Shown: positions 24,141-31,910, numbered from the stretch's first letter. The stretch: DNA of 32,236 bases from Lachnospiraceae bacterium UBA7012 (GCA_002449595.1 DJXE01000144.1:16114-48349); one strand, 5' to 3'. Notes: a model not told the origin generated them from the letters alone. Translations and numbers: made by a program.

Positions 24141-24833
24141 ATGAGGAAGTTTGAGCTCTATAAGACGATCCAATTAGTGCTTCTGCTCGTGCTGGCTGCG
24201 GCGGCAGTCGCTTTGCTGCTGCGCGGAGAAAAGCAGATTCGGGAGATACCCGGCGGCGGGGCGCTGGTTTTTGTACTGCTTGCGCTCATTGCATCGTCAC
24301 TCGTCTTCCTGTTCCTGGATCTCGGAACATATCTTGAAATGAGGCGGGAGAACGCGGAGCTGGACCAGGCGCTGTTCACGGATACGCTGACGGGAGTTGC
24401 GAATCATCGCAGCTGCGACGCGTACGTCGCGAAGTTCCGGCATGAGGCGCTGCCTGACAGCATGGGCTGTGCCGTCTTCCGGCTCGACAACCTGCAGCAG
24501 ATCGCGGGCATGGACGGCCATGCGGCGGGAAATGCGGCGCTCTGCGCGTTCTGCGACATTCTTGTCGAGGCGGCGCGCAGGCAGGATCCGGACTGCTTCA
24601 TCGGGAGGCGCAGCGAAGAAAGCTTCCTGGTAGTCTACGGAGTGTGCTCGGACGACATGCTGGATGAAGTACGGAAAGAAATCACCCTGAAGACGCAGGA
24701 GCGCGCGGCGGCCGGCGAGCGGCTGCTCGTCTTCTCCTCCGGCACCGCGATGGCAGCCGGCCGCAAGGACAAGACGCTCGGCGAAATGGTCGCGGACGCG
24801 AACCTCCGTGCGCAGTCCGGCAGCAGAATCTGA
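24141..24833 (+). CDS. Membrane protein with degenerate GGDEF domain
   Basis: The 230-residue protein has two N-terminal membrane helices (about residues 8-27 and 40-60) and a short coiled linker. A GGDEF-type domain follows, beginning at the family motif DTLTGVANHRSCD (residues 81-93). At the active-site hairpin, where diguanylate cyclases have GGDEF, it reads SEESF (158-162), so it should not make cyclic di-GMP. The second strand region (LVVYGVC) and the C-terminal DKTLGEMVADANLRAQ keep the fold. Degenerate GGDEF domains usually act as ligand or protein sensors, which would suit a regulatory role here. The gene is 11 bases from a sigma-like gene on the same strand, and a third membrane-protein gene follows. 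The ribosome binding site is modest (GGAAGAAAG). Confidence 0.85.
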   Translation: MRKFELYKTIQLVLLLVLAAAAVALLLRGEKQIREIPGGGALVFVLLALIASSLVFLFLDLGTYLEMRRENAELDQALFTDTLTGVANHRSCDAYVAKFRHEALPDSMGCAVFRLDNLQQIAGMDGHAAGNAALCAFCDILVEAARRQDPDCFIGRRSEESFLVVYGVCSDDMLDEVRKEITLKTQERAAAGERLLVFSSGTAMAAGRKDKTLGEMVADANLRAQSGSRI

Positions 24834-24844
24834 CGGAGATATAC

Positions 24845-25348
24845 ATGCGATCACCCGACCACGGTTATCTGAATGAGCTGGTTGCTGAGGCGAAGAAGGG
24901 CAGCAGCAATGCATTTGCGGAGATCTATGCGCTGACTTGCAGGCAGCAGTTCGCGTACTCCTGCCGGTGCCTCAGGGACGAGGCGCAGGCGTACGAGGCG
25001 CTGCGCGAGACGTATGTCCGCGCGCTCAGATATATCCGGGAGCTGCGGAGCCCGCTCGTCCTGACCGCCTGGCTCAGCCGGATCAACTTCCGCTTCTGCC
25101 GGGACAGACAGGGCCTCTCTCCTGAGAAAACCATGAAGATCGGGGAGAGCATCTTTTCTCTGGAACAGATCGAAGAACTTCCCGTCACCGAGGCGATGGT
25201 GACCCTCATGCATTTCGGCCAGAATATGTCTACGGATGAAATCGGCGCGATCCTGCAGATCAGCCCCAGCGCGGTGAAGCAGTACCGCAGACTCGCGCAG
25301 AAGCATCTCGAACAACTGACGTTTCGAGCACAGAGTGCAGCGAGATAA
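24845..25348 (+). CDS. Small sigma-70-like (ECF-type) protein
   Basis: The 167-residue product fits the small two-domain layout of extracytoplasmic-function sigma factors. Residues 10-85 resemble region 2 (LVAEAKKGSSNAFAEIYAL, then ALRETYVRALRYI). Residues 112-157 form a region 4 helix-turn-helix with MSTDEIGAILQISPSAVKQY. The region 2 core that melts DNA is diverged: the usual D(A/E)xD pattern is DEAQAYEAL here. It could be a functional sigma factor or only sigma-like. It lies 11 bases after the GGDEF-like gene and 128 bases before a two-helix membrane protein, a common place for an anti-sigma factor. I cannot identify its promoters. A GGAGA lies a few bases before the ATG. Confidence 0.75.
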   Translation: MRSPDHGYLNELVAEAKKGSSNAFAEIYALTCRQQFAYSCRCLRDEAQAYEALRETYVRALRYIRELRSPLVLTAWLSRINFRFCRDRQGLSPEKTMKIGESIFSLEQIEELPVTEAMVTLMHFGQNMSTDEIGAILQISPSAVKQYRRLAQKHLEQLTFRAQSAAR

Positions 25349-25476
25349 AAGGACGCAATGAATTGCGCGTCCGGGTGAAAGAACGAAGCGACTGAGCGAC
25401 CAGACAAGGTCGTAATGAAATAAGCATTTTGGCGAAGAAGGCAGCGAGACTAGAGATTGGGGAAGAGTACATTAGA

Positions 25477-25962
25477 ATGAGCGACCGCACAAAAGAATAC
25501 CCCGAACTGGATATGGAGAAGGCGGCAGAGATCCTGGACAGCGTATTTGTGCGCTGCGGAAGGATCCCGAACAGCGTGCCCGTCACGATCCTCTTCGCTT
25601 ATTCGACGGCGCGCACGGGCCGGTACCACTGGCACAGAAGAGCGATCGCCGTCGGCGGCGCGGTGCTCGCCGCGACACTCTACCTTCTCGCGGTGCTGCG
25701 GATCCCGTCCGACGGGCTGCGCCTGCAGCTGATCGTCCTGCCGGCGATAGCCGTGATCGCGGCGATTATTGCTTTTGCGGTATCGCGCTACCTCAAAAAG
25801 AAAAGGAGCGCATACATCTACCGGCTCAGAGACACCGGCTACAAGAGAGAAGCAGAGTGGCTCGCGCGCATCCGCGACGACGCGGCGCGCAGAAGAACGT
25901 GGCTCCGCAGCAGGCGGGATGCCGCCAAATGGTGGGAAGAGAGAAGAAATCGTCAGAAGTGA
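25477..25962 (+). CDS. Two-helix membrane protein with highly basic C-terminus
   Basis: The 161-residue product has a soluble N-terminal segment of about 55 residues, two membrane helices (about 56-74 and 84-104), and a strongly basic cytoplasmic tail rich in Arg, Lys and Trp. I recognise no family. The start at 25477 is chosen because GGGGAAG lies about 11 bases upstream; an in-frame TTG at 25429 would add 16 residues without a site. It follows the sigma-like gene. An anti-sigma role would fit a membrane protein with a soluble N-terminus at this position, but there is no ZAS or other anti-sigma motif, so this is only a suggestion. The basic tail could instead bind nucleic acid or phospholipid head groups. 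Its stop codon is followed at once by the tRNA-Ser terminator on the opposite strand. Confidence 0.65.
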   Translation: MSDRTKEYPELDMEKAAEILDSVFVRCGRIPNSVPVTILFAYSTARTGRYHWHRRAIAVGGAVLAATLYLLAVLRIPSDGLRLQLIVLPAIAVIAAIIAFAVSRYLKKKRSAYIYRLRDTGYKREAEWLARIRDDAARRRTWLRSRRDAAKWWEERRNRQK

Positions 25963-25994
25963 CAAAAGCGGCTGCCGCATCACGCGACAGCCGC
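25963..25994 (-). terminator. Intrinsic terminator of the tRNA-Ser gene
   Basis: Reading the minus strand, GCGGCTG (25994-25988) pairs with CAGCCGC (25974-25968) and is followed by TTTTG. It lies 14 bases beyond the tRNA 3' end. On the plus strand the hairpin is not followed by T residues, so it should act mainly on the tRNA transcript. Confidence 0.8.
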
Positions 25995-26007
25995 TGCTTA
26001 TTCAGGA

Positions 26008-26096
26008 CGGAGGGCAAGGGATTCGAACCCTCGCACCGGGATAACCGGCCTAGCGCATTTCGAGTGCGCCCCCTTGGACCGCTTGGGTAACCCTCC
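26008..26096 (-). tRNA. tRNA-Ser, anticodon CGA
   Basis: The minus strand folds as a class II tRNA. The acceptor stem GGAGGGT pairs with GCCCTCC (one G-U), the D arm uses CCC/GGG, and the anticodon stem GCGCA/TGCGC encloses loop CTCGAAA, with anticodon CGA at 26062-26060 reading the serine codon UCG. A long variable arm built on CCGG pairs follows, then the T arm with TTCGAAT. The discriminator base is G, as serine tRNAs require. CCA is not encoded. It has its own promoter (26109-26137) and terminator. In Bacillus subtilis a tRNA-Ser also lies upstream of dnaX, so this could be a conserved neighbourhood, here with pfkA in between. Confidence 0.95.
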
Positions 26097-26108
26097 ATGA
26101 ACGGAGTT

Positions 26109-26137
26109 ATTATATGCGATTTGAAGGGATGTTTCAA
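26109..26137 (-). promoter_or_regulatory. Promoter of tRNA-Ser
   Basis: The minus strand reads TTGAAA (26137-26132), a spacer of exactly 17 bases, and TATAAT (26114-26109). The -10 is perfect and the -35 matches four of six. The tRNA begins 13 bases after the -10 box, giving a very short 5' leader. Confidence 0.85.
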
Positions 26138-26146
26138 GCACCGTTA

Positions 26147-26155
26147 TGGTATAAT
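26147..26155 (+). promoter_or_regulatory. Extended -10 promoter of the pfkA-dnaX operon
   Basis: TGG followed by TATAAT is a perfect extended -10. The -35 region (GGATGT at 17 bases) is not consensus, which is common with extended -10 elements. It implies a transcript beginning near 26162 and a leader of about 140 bases before pfkA. It is divergent from, and about ten bases away from, the tRNA-Ser -35 box. Confidence 0.7.
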
Positions 26156-26303
26156 ATTTCTATCTTTCAGCACCTGCAGGACAGCCCCGCGCGGCGCGTG
26201 GGAAGCGAGACCGGCTGCGTGAAGCATGAAAGCGCGGGACGGCACAACACCAAAGGTGCAAGTCACAATATCGGAAGGATAGCAAAAAGGGGGATATATC
26301 ATT

Positions 26304-27380
26304 ATGCTTAGAATCGGATTTCTGACGAGCGGCGGTGACTGCCAGGCGCTGAACGCGGCAATGCGCGGCGTCGTCAAGGTGATCCAGAACAACTGCGAAG
26401 AACCTTACGAGCTGTACGGGTTTGAGAATGGATACAACGGCCTGATCTACGGCAAGTTCAGGATGCTGACGGGACATGATTTCTCCGGTATCCTGACGAT
26501 CGGCGGCACGATCCTCGGCACGAGCCGCGTCCCGTTCAAGACGATCGACGTTCCGGACGAGAACGGCCTGAACAAGGTCGAGGCGATGAAGCAGAACTAC
26601 TACAAGCTGCAGCTCGACTGCCTCGTCATGCTGGGCGGCAACGGGTCGACGAAGACCGCGAACCGCCTGTCGGAGGAGGGCCTGAACGTCATCACGCTGC
26701 CGAAGACCATCGACAATGACCTGTGGGGCACGGACATGACCTTCGGCTTCCAGTCGGCGGTGGACATCGCGACGACCGCGATCGACCAGATCCACACGAC
26801 GGCGAGCTCGCACGGACGCGTCTTCATCGTGGAGATCATGGGCCACAAGGTCGGCTGGCTCCCGCTGAACGCAGGCATTGCGGGCGGCGCGGACATCATC
26901 CTGATCCCGGAGATCCCTTACGACATCGACAAGGTCTGCGAGGCGATCGAAGAGCGCGACAAGCGCGGCAGCCGCTTCACGATCATCGTCGTGGCGGAAG
27001 GCGCGATCTCCAAGAAGGATGCGAAGCTCTCGAAGAAAGAGTACGCGAAGAAGCTTGAAAAGAGTAAATTCCCATCGGTCTCCTACGAGATCGCGGACAA
27101 GATCGCGCAGAAGACCGGCAAGGAAGTCCGCGTCACGGTCCCCGGCCACGTCCAGCGCGGCGGCGCCCCGGATCCGTACGACCGCGTCTTTGCGAGCCGC
27201 CTCGGCGCGGAAGCCGGCAAGATGATCCTGAAGAAGGAATTCGGCTACATGGTCGCCTACAAGAACCGCGAGATGACGAAGGTCCCGCTGAAGGAAGTCG
27301 CGGGCAAGCTCAAGGTGGTCGACCCGAAGTCCACGATCATCAAGGAAGCGAAGCTCCTGGGAATCAAATTCGGAGATTAA
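26304..27380 (+). CDS. pfkA: 6-phosphofructokinase
   Basis: The 358-residue enzyme phosphorylates fructose-6-phosphate in glycolysis. Family motifs are GFLTSGGDCQALNAAMRG at the N-terminus, GGNGSTKT (from residue 111), PKTIDND (133-139, with the catalytic Asp137), EIMGHKVGW, and PGHVQRGGAPDPYDR. At the two positions that separate phosphate donors (104 and 124 in E. coli numbering), it has Gly114, typical of ATP enzymes, and Lys134, typical of pyrophosphate enzymes. The aspartate of GGDGS is replaced by Asn113. This combination occurs in the group III or mixed-substrate branch, so donor use should be tested rather than assumed. AAGGGGG lies about 10 bases before the ATG. dnaX starts ten bases after the stop, so the two are cotranscribed. 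Confidence 0.95.
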   Translation: MLRIGFLTSGGDCQALNAAMRGVVKVIQNNCEEPYELYGFENGYNGLIYGKFRMLTGHDFSGILTIGGTILGTSRVPFKTIDVPDENGLNKVEAMKQNYYKLQLDCLVMLGGNGSTKTANRLSEEGLNVITLPKTIDNDLWGTDMTFGFQSAVDIATTAIDQIHTTASSHGRVFIVEIMGHKVGWLPLNAGIAGGADIILIPEIPYDIDKVCEAIEERDKRGSRFTIIVVAEGAISKKDAKLSKKEYAKKLEKSKFPSVSYEIADKIAQKTGKEVRVTVPGHVQRGGAPDPYDRVFASRLGAEAGKMILKKEFGYMVAYKNREMTKVPLKEVAGKLKVVDPKSTIIKEAKLLGIKFGD

Positions 27381-27390
27381 TACTTAACAC

Positions 27391-29106
27391 ATGGCAGACA
27401 CCCATTACCTGGCGCTGTATCGCAAGTACCGTCCCCTGACGTTTGAAGACGTCCGGGGACGGGATACCATCGTCAGGACCCTGAAGAACCAAATCGTCTC
27501 GGGCCGCATCGGCCACAGCTATCTGTTCTGCGGAACGCGCGGCACCGGCAAGACGACGATCGCGAAGATCTTCGCGAAAGCAGTGAACTGTGAAGACCCG
27601 CAGGACGGAAGTCCCTGCGGGCATTGTTCGTCCTGCCTCGCGATCGCGGAGAACGCGAACCTGAACGTCGTGGAGATGGACGCGGCGTCGAACAACGGCG
27701 TCGACGACATCCGGAACATCATCGATCAGGTCTCGTACTCCCCGACGCAGGGCAGATACCGCGTCTACATCATCGACGAGGTGCACATGCTCTCGACGCC
27801 GGCGTTCAACGCGCTCTTAAAGACGCTCGAAGAACCGCCGGAGTACGCGATCTTTATCCTTGCGACGACAGAGCCGAACCGCCTGCCGGTGACGATCCTG
27901 TCCCGGTGCCAGCGCTACGATTTCGGGCGCCTCGCGCCGGACGTCATCGCGGGGCGGCTGCGCGAAGTCTGCGACATGGAGAAGCTGGATGCCGAGGACA
28001 AGGCGATTCGCTACATCGCCTCGGCCGCCGACGGCTCCATGCGCGACGGACTCAGCATCCTCGACCAGTGCAATGCCTTCAATTACGGGCAGGGCACGCT
28101 GACGTATGAGAAAACGCTTGAGATCCTCGGCGCGGTGGACACCGGCGTGTTCAGCAGGTTTTTCCGGGCGATGCACACGGGGGATGCCGCCACGGCGCTC
28201 GGGATCCTCTCCGAGATCCTGCGCGAGGGGCGGGAGATCATGCAGTTCGTCACGGACTATATCTGGTACCTCCGGAACCTCATGATGCTGAACGCCTCCG
28301 AGAAGACGGCGGACATGCTGGACGTCTCGGCGGACAACCTCGCGCAGATGCTCGAGGACGCGCGCCTGGCGGAGCTTTCCGAACTGATCCGGGCGATCCG
28401 GATCTTCTCCGCGCTGCAGGAGCAGATAAGGTATGCCGCGAACCGCAGGATCCTTGCGGAGATCGCGGTCATCCGGCAGTGCACGCCCGTGATGGACGGC
28501 GCGGGCGCCGCGGAGGATCCGCTGGAACCGCGGGCGGGTGACCCGGTCGCCGACGCCCTGAAGGAACGGATCCGGATGCTGGAGGAGAAACTCCAGTCCG
28601 ACGAACAGAGAGTATCGGAGATGATCCGTGCTGGAGGCGGCGGACAAGGCTTTTCCCAAACAGGACAAGGCTATCCTCAAGCCGGACAAAGACAGGCACA
28701 GCCCGCGGGCGGCGCAGCGCAGCAGGCAGCGCCCCAGGCACCTCAGGAACCGCGCAAAGCGCCTGAGCTTCCCTCGGCGATCCCGGACGACGTGCGGCGC
28801 GTGGTGAACGGCTGGAGCCGGCTTCTCGCAGCCCTGCCCTCGTCCTACCTCAAGAGCCTCCTGCAGAAGGCCAACCTGAGCCTCGGAGGCGGGGGCCAGC
28901 TCCTTCTTGTGTTCCCGAACCGGTTCGGTGCGGACATGTTCAACCTGAACGAGCACAACAGGACGGAATTCGAGAATTACCTCAGCGAGAAGACCGGCAA
29001 GCGCGTGCCGGTAGAGTACAAATTCCTTGACAAGGGTAATAAATTCACAGACAATTATGTCGATTTGCAGGACGTCATCCGGATGGAGATCGAGATCGAG
29101 GACTGA
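27391..29106 (+). CDS. dnaX: DNA polymerase III gamma/tau subunit (clamp loader)
   Basis: The 571-residue AAA+ protein has the start YRKYRPLTFEDVRG, Walker A GTRGTGKTT (residues 48-56), a zinc cluster Cys67, Cys76, Cys79 and Cys82, and Walker B IIDEVHML (127-134). LLKTLEEPP and the arginine-finger ILSRCQR follow. These are diagnostic for the clamp-loader motor. Domain III runs to about residue 365. A Gln/Gly/Pro/Ala-rich linker spans about 410-455, followed by a short C-terminal domain. The linker shows no A-rich or T-rich slippery run, so I see no sign of the frameshift that makes a separate gamma form in E. coli. The ribosome binding site is weak, in line with coupling to pfkA ten bases upstream. 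ybaB and recR follow, the usual bacterial order. Confidence 0.98.
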   Translation: MADTHYLALYRKYRPLTFEDVRGRDTIVRTLKNQIVSGRIGHSYLFCGTRGTGKTTIAKIFAKAVNCEDPQDGSPCGHCSSCLAIAENANLNVVEMDAASNNGVDDIRNIIDQVSYSPTQGRYRVYIIDEVHMLSTPAFNALLKTLEEPPEYAIFILATTEPNRLPVTILSRCQRYDFGRLAPDVIAGRLREVCDMEKLDAEDKAIRYIASAADGSMRDGLSILDQCNAFNYGQGTLTYEKTLEILGAVDTGVFSRFFRAMHTGDAATALGILSEILREGREIMQFVTDYIWYLRNLMMLNASEKTADMLDVSADNLAQMLEDARLAELSELIRAIRIFSALQEQIRYAANRRILAEIAVIRQCTPVMDGAGAAEDPLEPRAGDPVADALKERIRMLEEKLQSDEQRVSEMIRAGGGGQGFSQTGQGYPQAGQRQAQPAGGAAQQAAPQAPQEPRKAPELPSAIPDDVRRVVNGWSRLLAALPSSYLKSLLQKANLSLGGGGQLLLVFPNRFGADMFNLNEHNRTEFENYLSEKTGKRVPVEYKFLDKGNKFTDNYVDLQDVIRMEIEIED

Positions 29107-29164
29107 CGGGGACGGCAAAGGATGCCCGGCCGGAATCACGGCCTGTGGCGGAAAGGACAGTTAG

Positions 29165-29497
29165 ATGGCGAAGAGAGGCGGTTTTCCCGGCGGAATGCCC
29201 GGAAACATGAGCAATCTGATGAAGCAGGCGCAGCGGATGCAGCGCGAGATGGAAGAGAAGCAGAAGAAGCTCGAGGAGTCGGAGTTTACGGCAACGGCGG
29301 GCGGCGGCGCCGTCTCGGTCGTCGTGACCGGTTCCAAGAACCTGAAGAGCCTCACGATCTCCCCCGACGCGGTGGACCCCGACGACGTGGAGATGCTGCA
29401 GGACCTGATCATCGCGGCGGTCGGCGAGGCCATGAAGCAGGTGGACGACGAGAGCGCAAGGCTCATGGGCGGCATGGGCGGAGGATTCGGCTTCTAA
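29165..29497 (+). CDS. ybaB: YbaB/EbfC family nucleoid-associated protein
   Basis: The 110-residue protein has a Gly/Pro/Met-rich start, a long amphipathic helix NLMKQAQRMQREMEEKQKKL, then a strand core (FTATAGGGAVSVVVTG) and a C-terminal helix with VGEAMKQVDDESARLMGG. This is the fold of YbaB, which forms tweezer-like dimers that bind DNA without strong sequence preference. AAAGGA precedes the ATG. The recR start codon follows the stop at once, with no spacer. The dnaX-ybaB-recR order is one of the most conserved bacterial gene strings. The role in recombination or nucleoid organisation is known only in outline. Confidence 0.97.
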   Translation: MAKRGGFPGGMPGNMSNLMKQAQRMQREMEEKQKKLEESEFTATAGGGAVSVVVTGSKNLKSLTISPDAVDPDDVEMLQDLIIAAVGEAMKQVDDESARLMGGMGGGFGF

Positions 29498-30097
29498 GTG
29501 GAACTCTACAGCGGACATATCAATAAGCTTATCGACGAATTAGCGGCGCTGCCTGGCATTGGAAACAAATCTGCGCAGCGCCTCGCTTTTTATATCATCG
29601 GGATGTCGGACGCGCGTGTGAAACAGCTCGCGGGTTCGATCCTGCGCGCGAAAGAGAACGTGCACTGCTGCAAGATCTGCCAGAACCTGACGGACACGGA
29701 GATCTGCCCGATCTGTTCTGACGCGAAAAGGGATAAGACGACGATCATGGTCGTCGAGAACCCCAGGGATCTCGCCGCCTACGAGAAGACGGGGAGATAC
29801 GAGGGGCTCTATCACGTCCTGCACGGCGCGATCTCGCCGATGCTCGGCATCGGCCCGGACGACATCCGGCTGAAGGAACTGATGGCGCGCCTTTCCTCGG
29901 AGGACATCCGGGAGGTCATCCTGGCGACGAATTCGAGCCTGGAAGGCGAGACGACCGCGATGTACATCAGCAAGCTGATCAAGCCGACCGGCATCCGCGT
30001 GACGCGGATCGCGAGCGGCGTCCCGGTCGGAGGAGACCTGGAGTATATCGACGAGGTGACGCTCCTGCGCGCCCTTGAGGGCAGGACGGAGCTGTAA
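29498..30097 (+). CDS. recR: Recombination protein RecR
   Basis: The 199-residue protein matches the usual length. It starts with GTG directly after the ybaB stop codon, using a GGAGG inside the end of ybaB about 12 bases upstream. The helix-hairpin-helix ALPGIGNKSAQRLAFYI is followed by a C4 zinc finger (Cys58, Cys61, Cys70, Cys73) and a Toprim domain starting IMVVENPRDLAAYEKTG, with the acidic Glu87. Later motifs include LGIGPDDI and ASGVPVGGDLEYIDEVTL with the Walker-like C-terminus. RecR works with RecO and RecF to load RecA onto gapped DNA. Neither partner is in the window. Confidence 0.98.
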   Translation: MELYSGHINKLIDELAALPGIGNKSAQRLAFYIIGMSDARVKQLAGSILRAKENVHCCKICQNLTDTEICPICSDAKRDKTTIMVVENPRDLAAYEKTGRYEGLYHVLHGAISPMLGIGPDDIRLKELMARLSSEDIREVILATNSSLEGETTAMYISKLIKPTGIRVTRIASGVPVGGDLEYIDEVTLLRALEGRTEL

Positions 30098-30142
30098 GGC
30101 GGACTGCCGCGGCAGAAGAAGCAAAGCGGGCCTGGGACACAG

Positions 30143-31468
30143 ATGGCAGTTATCAAATTCAGAAGTCCACACGACAACAGAATAAATAACGAGCCGTACG
30201 ACGACGATGACCAGAGCATCTATCCCGATTACGAGCGGGATGATTACGACGGGCAGAGCGCCGGCTATGACGACGCGTACGATGGCGGCGACTACTACGA
30301 AGAGGAACCGGCGGGGAAGAAGGGATCGGGATACGAGAAGAAGATCCGCGCACACCGCTTCCTTATCTTTCTGCGGACATTTCTCCTGATAGCGCTCATC
30401 GTCGGCGGAGCGACGGCGTTTTTCATCTGGCTTGAGACACGCACCTTCACCGAGGCGGAGTACGTCAAGGCGGCGGACCTCGCGCGGAGCGAGTCTGCGG
30501 TCTACGAGAACCTGGACGGGCATCTGCTCGTCTACACGCGCGACGGCGCGAGCCTCATGGATGCCGAGGGAAAAACGCTTTGGAACATTACCTATGAGAT
30601 GCAGCGGCCGCTGCTCGCCATGAGCGGGAACGTGGCCGCGATCGCGGACTACAACGGCAGCACGGTCTATATCGTCAGCACGAAGGAGTACATGGGCGCG
30701 ATCTCCACCAACATGCCGATCCGCGGCATCGCGGTCTCGGAGAGCGGCGAAGTGGCGGCGGTCCTGAGCGACTCCGACATCACGTGGGTCTACCTGTTTG
30801 ATCTGAAGGGCAATCCTCTCGCCTATTTCAAGACGACGATGGAGCAGACGGGATACCCGATCGGGATCTGCGTCTCGCCGAGCGGGGAGCTGGTGTGCAT
30901 CTCGCACCTGCGCCCGGGCAGCGACAGCGTGCGCTCCAGCGTCGCGTTCTACAATTTCGGTGTGGTCGGGCAGAACGTCGTTGACAACTACGTCAGCGGC
31001 TACGATTTCGACGGCGAGGTCATGCCGGTCGTCCGTTTCCTGACGGGGGACACGGTCTTCGGCGTCTCCGACTCGCGCATCGCGTTTTTTACCGGGAAGG
31101 AGATCCCGCAGAACACGGCGAACACGATGTTTGACGAGAATCTGCTGGGCGTCTACTACGGCGACGGGTACGCCGCCCTGCTGTTTCCGGATATGACGGG
31201 CGAAGAGAGATACCGCCTCGACGTCTATACGTCGAAGGGGGAGAAAAAGTCTTCCATCCGTTTTGCCATGGATTTTACCCAGATCCAGATCGCGTCTGAC
31301 CAGATCATCATCAACAACGGCCAGGAGTGCGCGGTCTACAATACGGCTGGAGAAAAGAAGTACGAAGGTAATTTCGGGCGGGAAGTATCGGCGGTCATTC
31401 CCACGTCGAAGCAGGGAAAGTTCCTTGTGATCACCGGCGGGATCGTCGAGAAAATGACGCTGAAGTAA
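30143..31468 (+). CDS. DUF5711 family membrane-anchored protein
   Basis: The 441-residue protein has a very acidic, Asp/Tyr-rich N-terminus (residues 18-56) that should be cytoplasmic and disordered. A basic stop, one membrane helix (about 73-97) and a large extracytoplasmic domain follow. The outer domain has repeated strands such as LLVYTRDGASLMDAEGKTLW and GIAVSESGEVAAVLSDSD, which suggest a beta-propeller of WD40/PQQ-like shape. I recognise it as DUF5711, a family often found just after recR in Lachnospiraceae; its function is unknown. It is 45 bases from recR, with a weak ribosome binding site, and four bases before the CvpA-like gene. The two probably act at the same membrane. Confidence 0.8.
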   Translation: MAVIKFRSPHDNRINNEPYDDDDQSIYPDYERDDYDGQSAGYDDAYDGGDYYEEEPAGKKGSGYEKKIRAHRFLIFLRTFLLIALIVGGATAFFIWLETRTFTEAEYVKAADLARSESAVYENLDGHLLVYTRDGASLMDAEGKTLWNITYEMQRPLLAMSGNVAAIADYNGSTVYIVSTKEYMGAISTNMPIRGIAVSESGEVAAVLSDSDITWVYLFDLKGNPLAYFKTTMEQTGYPIGICVSPSGELVCISHLRPGSDSVRSSVAFYNFGVVGQNVVDNYVSGYDFDGEVMPVVRFLTGDTVFGVSDSRIAFFTGKEIPQNTANTMFDENLLGVYYGDGYAALLFPDMTGEERYRLDVYTSKGEKKSSIRFAMDFTQIQIASDQIIINNGQECAVYNTAGEKKYEGNFGREVSAVIPTSKQGKFLVITGGIVEKMTLK

Positions 31469-31472
31469 CAGG

Positions 31473-31868
31473 ATGAACATATATTTCTTTGTGATCATCA
31501 TCGTATCCGTGGCGATCCTGCTCGGCAGCATGAACCGCGGATTAAAGAAAGGCTTTGCGAACCGGTTCGACGTGCTGGTATCCCTGGTCCTGTCCGCGTG
31601 CATCGCGGGGCTCCTGGGAAACCTGTGGAAGAACCTGCGCGCAGAGAGCACCTCCGGAGGAGGATTGCTCGCCGGAATTGTGATGCTGCTCTTTACGGTG
31701 ACGCTCTTCAAATTGTTCCATCTCGTCTTCAGCGGACTGGATCTCATTGCGCGCCTTCCGATCATAAGATGGCTCGACAGCGCACTGGGACTGGTCCTCG
31801 GTCTCATCGAAGGATTCGTGATCTTATACCTCCTGGAGTACCTTTTAAGGAACTATTTGCTGGTCTGA
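31473..31868 (+). CDS. CvpA family membrane protein
   Basis: The 131-residue protein has about four membrane helices. SMNRGLKKGF after the first helix and the late LPIIRWLDSALGLVLGLIEG are the two conserved regions of the CvpA (colicin V production) family. Its biochemical role in Firmicutes is not settled; relatives have been linked to envelope homeostasis. It is shorter than many family members (150-180 residues) but ends naturally. It lies four bases after the DUF5711 gene and closes the operon. The last codon is followed by a short AT-rich region and the strong rRNA-type promoter, with no hairpin terminator in between. Confidence 0.85.
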   Translation: MNIYFFVIIIVSVAILLGSMNRGLKKGFANRFDVLVSLVLSACIAGLLGNLWKNLRAESTSGGGLLAGIVMLLFTVTLFKLFHLVFSGLDLIARLPIIRWLDSALGLVLGLIEGFVILYLLEYLLRNYLLV

Positions 31869-31910
31869 ACACTACATCTAGGGGCGTCAAAAATTTTTTT
31901 ACAAAAGTGC

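Noticed and set aside
25350..25373. Terminator after the sigma-like gene
   Set aside because: GGACGC/GCGTCC can pair, but no T run follows on either strand, so it is only a hairpin in the gap.
26156..26303. Signal recognition particle RNA between tRNA-Ser and pfkA, as near dnaX in Bacillus
   Set aside because: The conserved core with GGTCCGGAAGGAAGCAGC is absent, and an extended -10 promoter explains the region as an mRNA leader.
27391..29106. Programmed frameshift in dnaX
   Set aside because: No A-AAA-AAG or long T run followed by a stem was found in the coding sequence.
29540..31807. 755-codon minus-strand open frame opposite recR, DUF5711 and CvpA
   Set aside because: It spans three real genes and their gaps, is extremely Arg/Asp/Val-rich, and has no start signal; it is a shadow.
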